NCBI GenBank assembly: GCA_000611775.1
Contig: KK106986.1
Location: forward strand, 186,001 to 250,000
DNA length: 64,000 nucleotides
Direction of reading: 5' to 3'
Origin: Umbilicaria muhlenbergii
Taxonomy: Eukaryota > Ascomycota > Lecanoromycetes > Umbilicariales > Umbilicariaceae
The translations under genes were made by a program, and so were the position numbers. Each line of letters opens with the position of its first letter. The stretch's first letter is position 1. The notes beneath the pieces were generated by a model. That model worked only from the letters and a program-made list of their open reading frames with translations. It searched no databases and was not told where the DNA came from. Below, one piece after another: positions 62,080-64,000 of this stretch.

Positions 62080-64000
62080 GGCGAGCATCGTGGCTGGAAG
62101 AAACATGAGGACAAGTCTATATAGGAGACGGACAATTCGTCAAGGAGTGATTGCCACTAGCAATGCAAGCCGAGGGTGGTTGATGTCCAGAGATGTCAAG
62201 ATCGAAATAACGATCGATTGGAGATGGTGGTTGAGGCACCAAATCTTGGCGGGCATGAACAAGCCTATATACGGCAGTGATTGTTGGCTTCAACATGGTC
62301 AACCCGCGGTCTCTAAGGCTCAAACAGCCATGTGGGGAACAGGATGGTCCTGACGCATATACATGACGACGCCGTGGCGGTGCAGTAGCTAAGAAGCCCG
62401 GGTCCGCTGCTGCAGTTGAAGAGATCATGGATACGTAAGTGTTGTTTCGAAGAACCAAAGGCGCATCAAAGCATCGATGGTCAAACAACCTTTTTTCACA
62501 AAATTTGTTTCATACCTTCGGAGGGTGTAATGCCAGAACTAAGGATGGAGCCGGAGGATTTTGTGCGATATCATTGGCAAGTAGAGAGTCGCTTGAACTG
62601 TATGGGAGCAATCGCTTGGTGCGGCACAACTTCGCGAAGTCGGCAGTGCCGCTGACATGGAGGACTTATGGTATACTTGTTAAGGAATTGAAGACGCGTA
62701 ATGCAAACAATCAGGCGGATAGAAAGCAGTTCACGGACTTCCTTGCGGGAAAATGAAGCTGGATGCAAAAGAAATACGACTACAACGGAAGACGCACGGA
62801 AAATATCAGAGTCAGTAAATAGCCCCGGGCATAGAAATTCGCGGAATTCTCAACAACAATCGCAAGGCAAAGGGTGACGTTCAGTAGCCTGGAATGCGAA
62901 TGAAGCCCAATGCCTTCTGAGTATGGTCCCAGGGTAGTCTCCAAAGGATTGTCTTCATCGTCAAATAACTTCGGCTTGTTGAGACCACTTCCCGCATCAG
63001 CGAGCGTTGAATGAAGGTTTGGAAGAAATCGAACAAAGGCCCGAGATCCAGTGATTCTACCTTTCAAGGTCGTAAGAGGACGTCGGAGCGTCGGAATTTC
63101 GGAGGATCAGGTTTCGCCAGCTGCTGGCATGAGCCCTAGACAATCCTCATACTGGGGGTGCAACGCCCTTGACAAGTCTTGTTCGTGCAGCACGAAGCGA
63201 TAAGTCTGGGGAAGGCCTTTGTGGAAGCCGGCCAGAAGCGATCGGATCCCCTCAACGGGCTGCATTTCGCAGTCGTACAGCGTCCCAGCGTATTCCGTAA
63301 CGGGCCAAGCATACTCTTTCGAGGCCTTGCCTACCTGTCGCCATGCCTGATGGTAGCATTGACGGTCAAATCTGCCCGGGTTGGATTTTGTGTTTGACGC
63401 ACACAGCAGCCTCTTGGCCCCGGTTAGAAGGTAGTTGAAGCAAAAAGACGGTGAGACAGCGTGGCCGAGTGGTAAGTGGCCAACTTGAGTTCGGTGATGC
63501 AGCACTGAAGGTGCTCCAGGCAGCGACGCACCCGAGAGCCGGGCGGCCAGGAGCTTCGGTTGAGCAAGATCGTTTAGTTATCGTTTATCGGTCGTGTGTC
63601 ACCTATCGAGGCCTAGTTTAGCGTGCGGCAACGGCGGGGCGGACACGCCCGGGTCCCCACTCGGAAGGATCCAAGCATACCCCGGGTCTGCCTAACAGGG
63701 AAGATGGCCCGTTGGACTTATCACCACCCACAAGCTTCTCCAAGCTCCTATCGCCACGCCAAGAAGGGAAGTCCGTTCTCGTACGAGTACGAAAACTGAG
63801 CTGTGCAGAATGGCTTGTGCCTTACTACCTCCATTGAGTGGCTCCGGCCATGCTCTCCACTGTCATGATAATGCACGAGATCCACATCAGGAAGCTGGTC
63901 GTACCATCGACGTGGCCATGGTCATGCGTGTTAGTACAAGGCTTAAGGACGTAGCCAGAGTACCAGTTCAGACTGTTCTGCAGTTCCTCTTACTGCTGAT
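62080..64000. other. Intergenic to window end, no gene supported
   Basis: 1.9 kb. A minus-strand frame at 63107-63505 (132 codons) has no motif. At 63452-63492 a stretch looks like the 5' half of a serine/leucine tRNA (A-box tggccgagtgg) without a matching 3' half. Confidence 0.4.

Noticed and set aside
61277-62353. A 358-codon open frame on the plus strand
   Set aside because: It lies opposite the Ser/Thr-rich secreted protein, has no motif, and its Val/Ala/Glu bias is what the complement of Ser/Thr-rich codons gives.
63107-63505. Minus-strand 132-codon frame near the window end
   Set aside because: No motif, no convincing start context, and it overlaps the tRNA-like stretch.
1-64000. Mobile elements, virus-like elements, CRISPR arrays, rRNA
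   Set aside because: No transposase, reverse transcriptase, integrase or capsid motifs, no long terminal or inverted repeats, and no spaced repeat arrays were seen.

Overview
The window looks like nuclear DNA of a filamentous ascomycete (Pezizomycotina). Support: about 25 genes on both strands at short spacing, introns of mostly 50-100 nt with fungal branch sites (CTAAC-like), and gene families typical of these fungi (Nce102-like MARVEL protein, Mit1-type remodeler with PHD fingers, Rds1-like ferritin fold, secreted small proteins). A Dothideomycete is my best guess, but the sequence alone does not prove the class. Exon joints below were worked out by hand from GT/AG sites, reading phase and conserved protein motifs; where exon lengths are given they keep frame.

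Layout. 0-10 kb: exosome subunit Rrp4, a probable Mim2-like outer-membrane protein cut by an assembly gap, a poorly resolved gene with half a zinc cluster, and an Nce102-like MARVEL protein. 10-25 kb: a 1,668-residue Mit1-type chromatin remodeler, facing a mitochondrial rRNA methyltransferase (MRM1), a dihydroorotase with an interrupted frame, a CCCH zinc-finger protein, and mitochondrial ribosomal protein mS35. 25-38.7 kb: ALG13, an Mgr3-like TPR protein, an SRAP/HMCES protein, a three-domain fusion (isochorismatase fold, AlkB, GST), a small secreted protein, a HAD hydrolase, and RACK1/Cpc2, whose third intron carries a U24/snR24 snoRNA. 39-47 kb: dienoyl-CoA isomerase, TFIIH subunit Tfb5, two small membrane proteins, and a ferritin-like secreted protein. 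48-64 kb: a 5'-truncated phosphoglycerate-mutase relic, a conserved unknown protein, ORMDL, an RRM plus Air-like zinc-knuckle protein, U1 snRNP protein U1-C with odd introns, a calponin-homology/coiled-coil protein cut by a 393-base gap, complex I factor NDUFAF2, and a Ser/Thr-rich secreted protein with 84-bp repeats.

The genes do not form a cluster with one job. They are mostly housekeeping: RNA processing and decay (Rrp4, Air-like, U1-C, MRM1, snR24), mitochondrial biogenesis (mS35, Mgr3-like, Mim2-like, NDUFAF2), chromatin and repair (Mit1, Tfb5, HMCES, AlkB fusion), lipids and glycans (ORMDL, ALG13, dienoyl-CoA isomerase). I saw no transposon, virus-like element, rRNA, CRISPR array or complete tRNA.

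The most interesting observations are the non-GT intron starts in the U1-C gene, the snoRNA inside the RACK1 intron, the 5-bp duplication that breaks the dihydroorotase frame at its catalytic motif, and the isochorismatase-AlkB-GST fusion. Three runs of N (2867-2907, 44082-44097, 57535-57927) lie in low-complexity sequence, and two of them cut genes.
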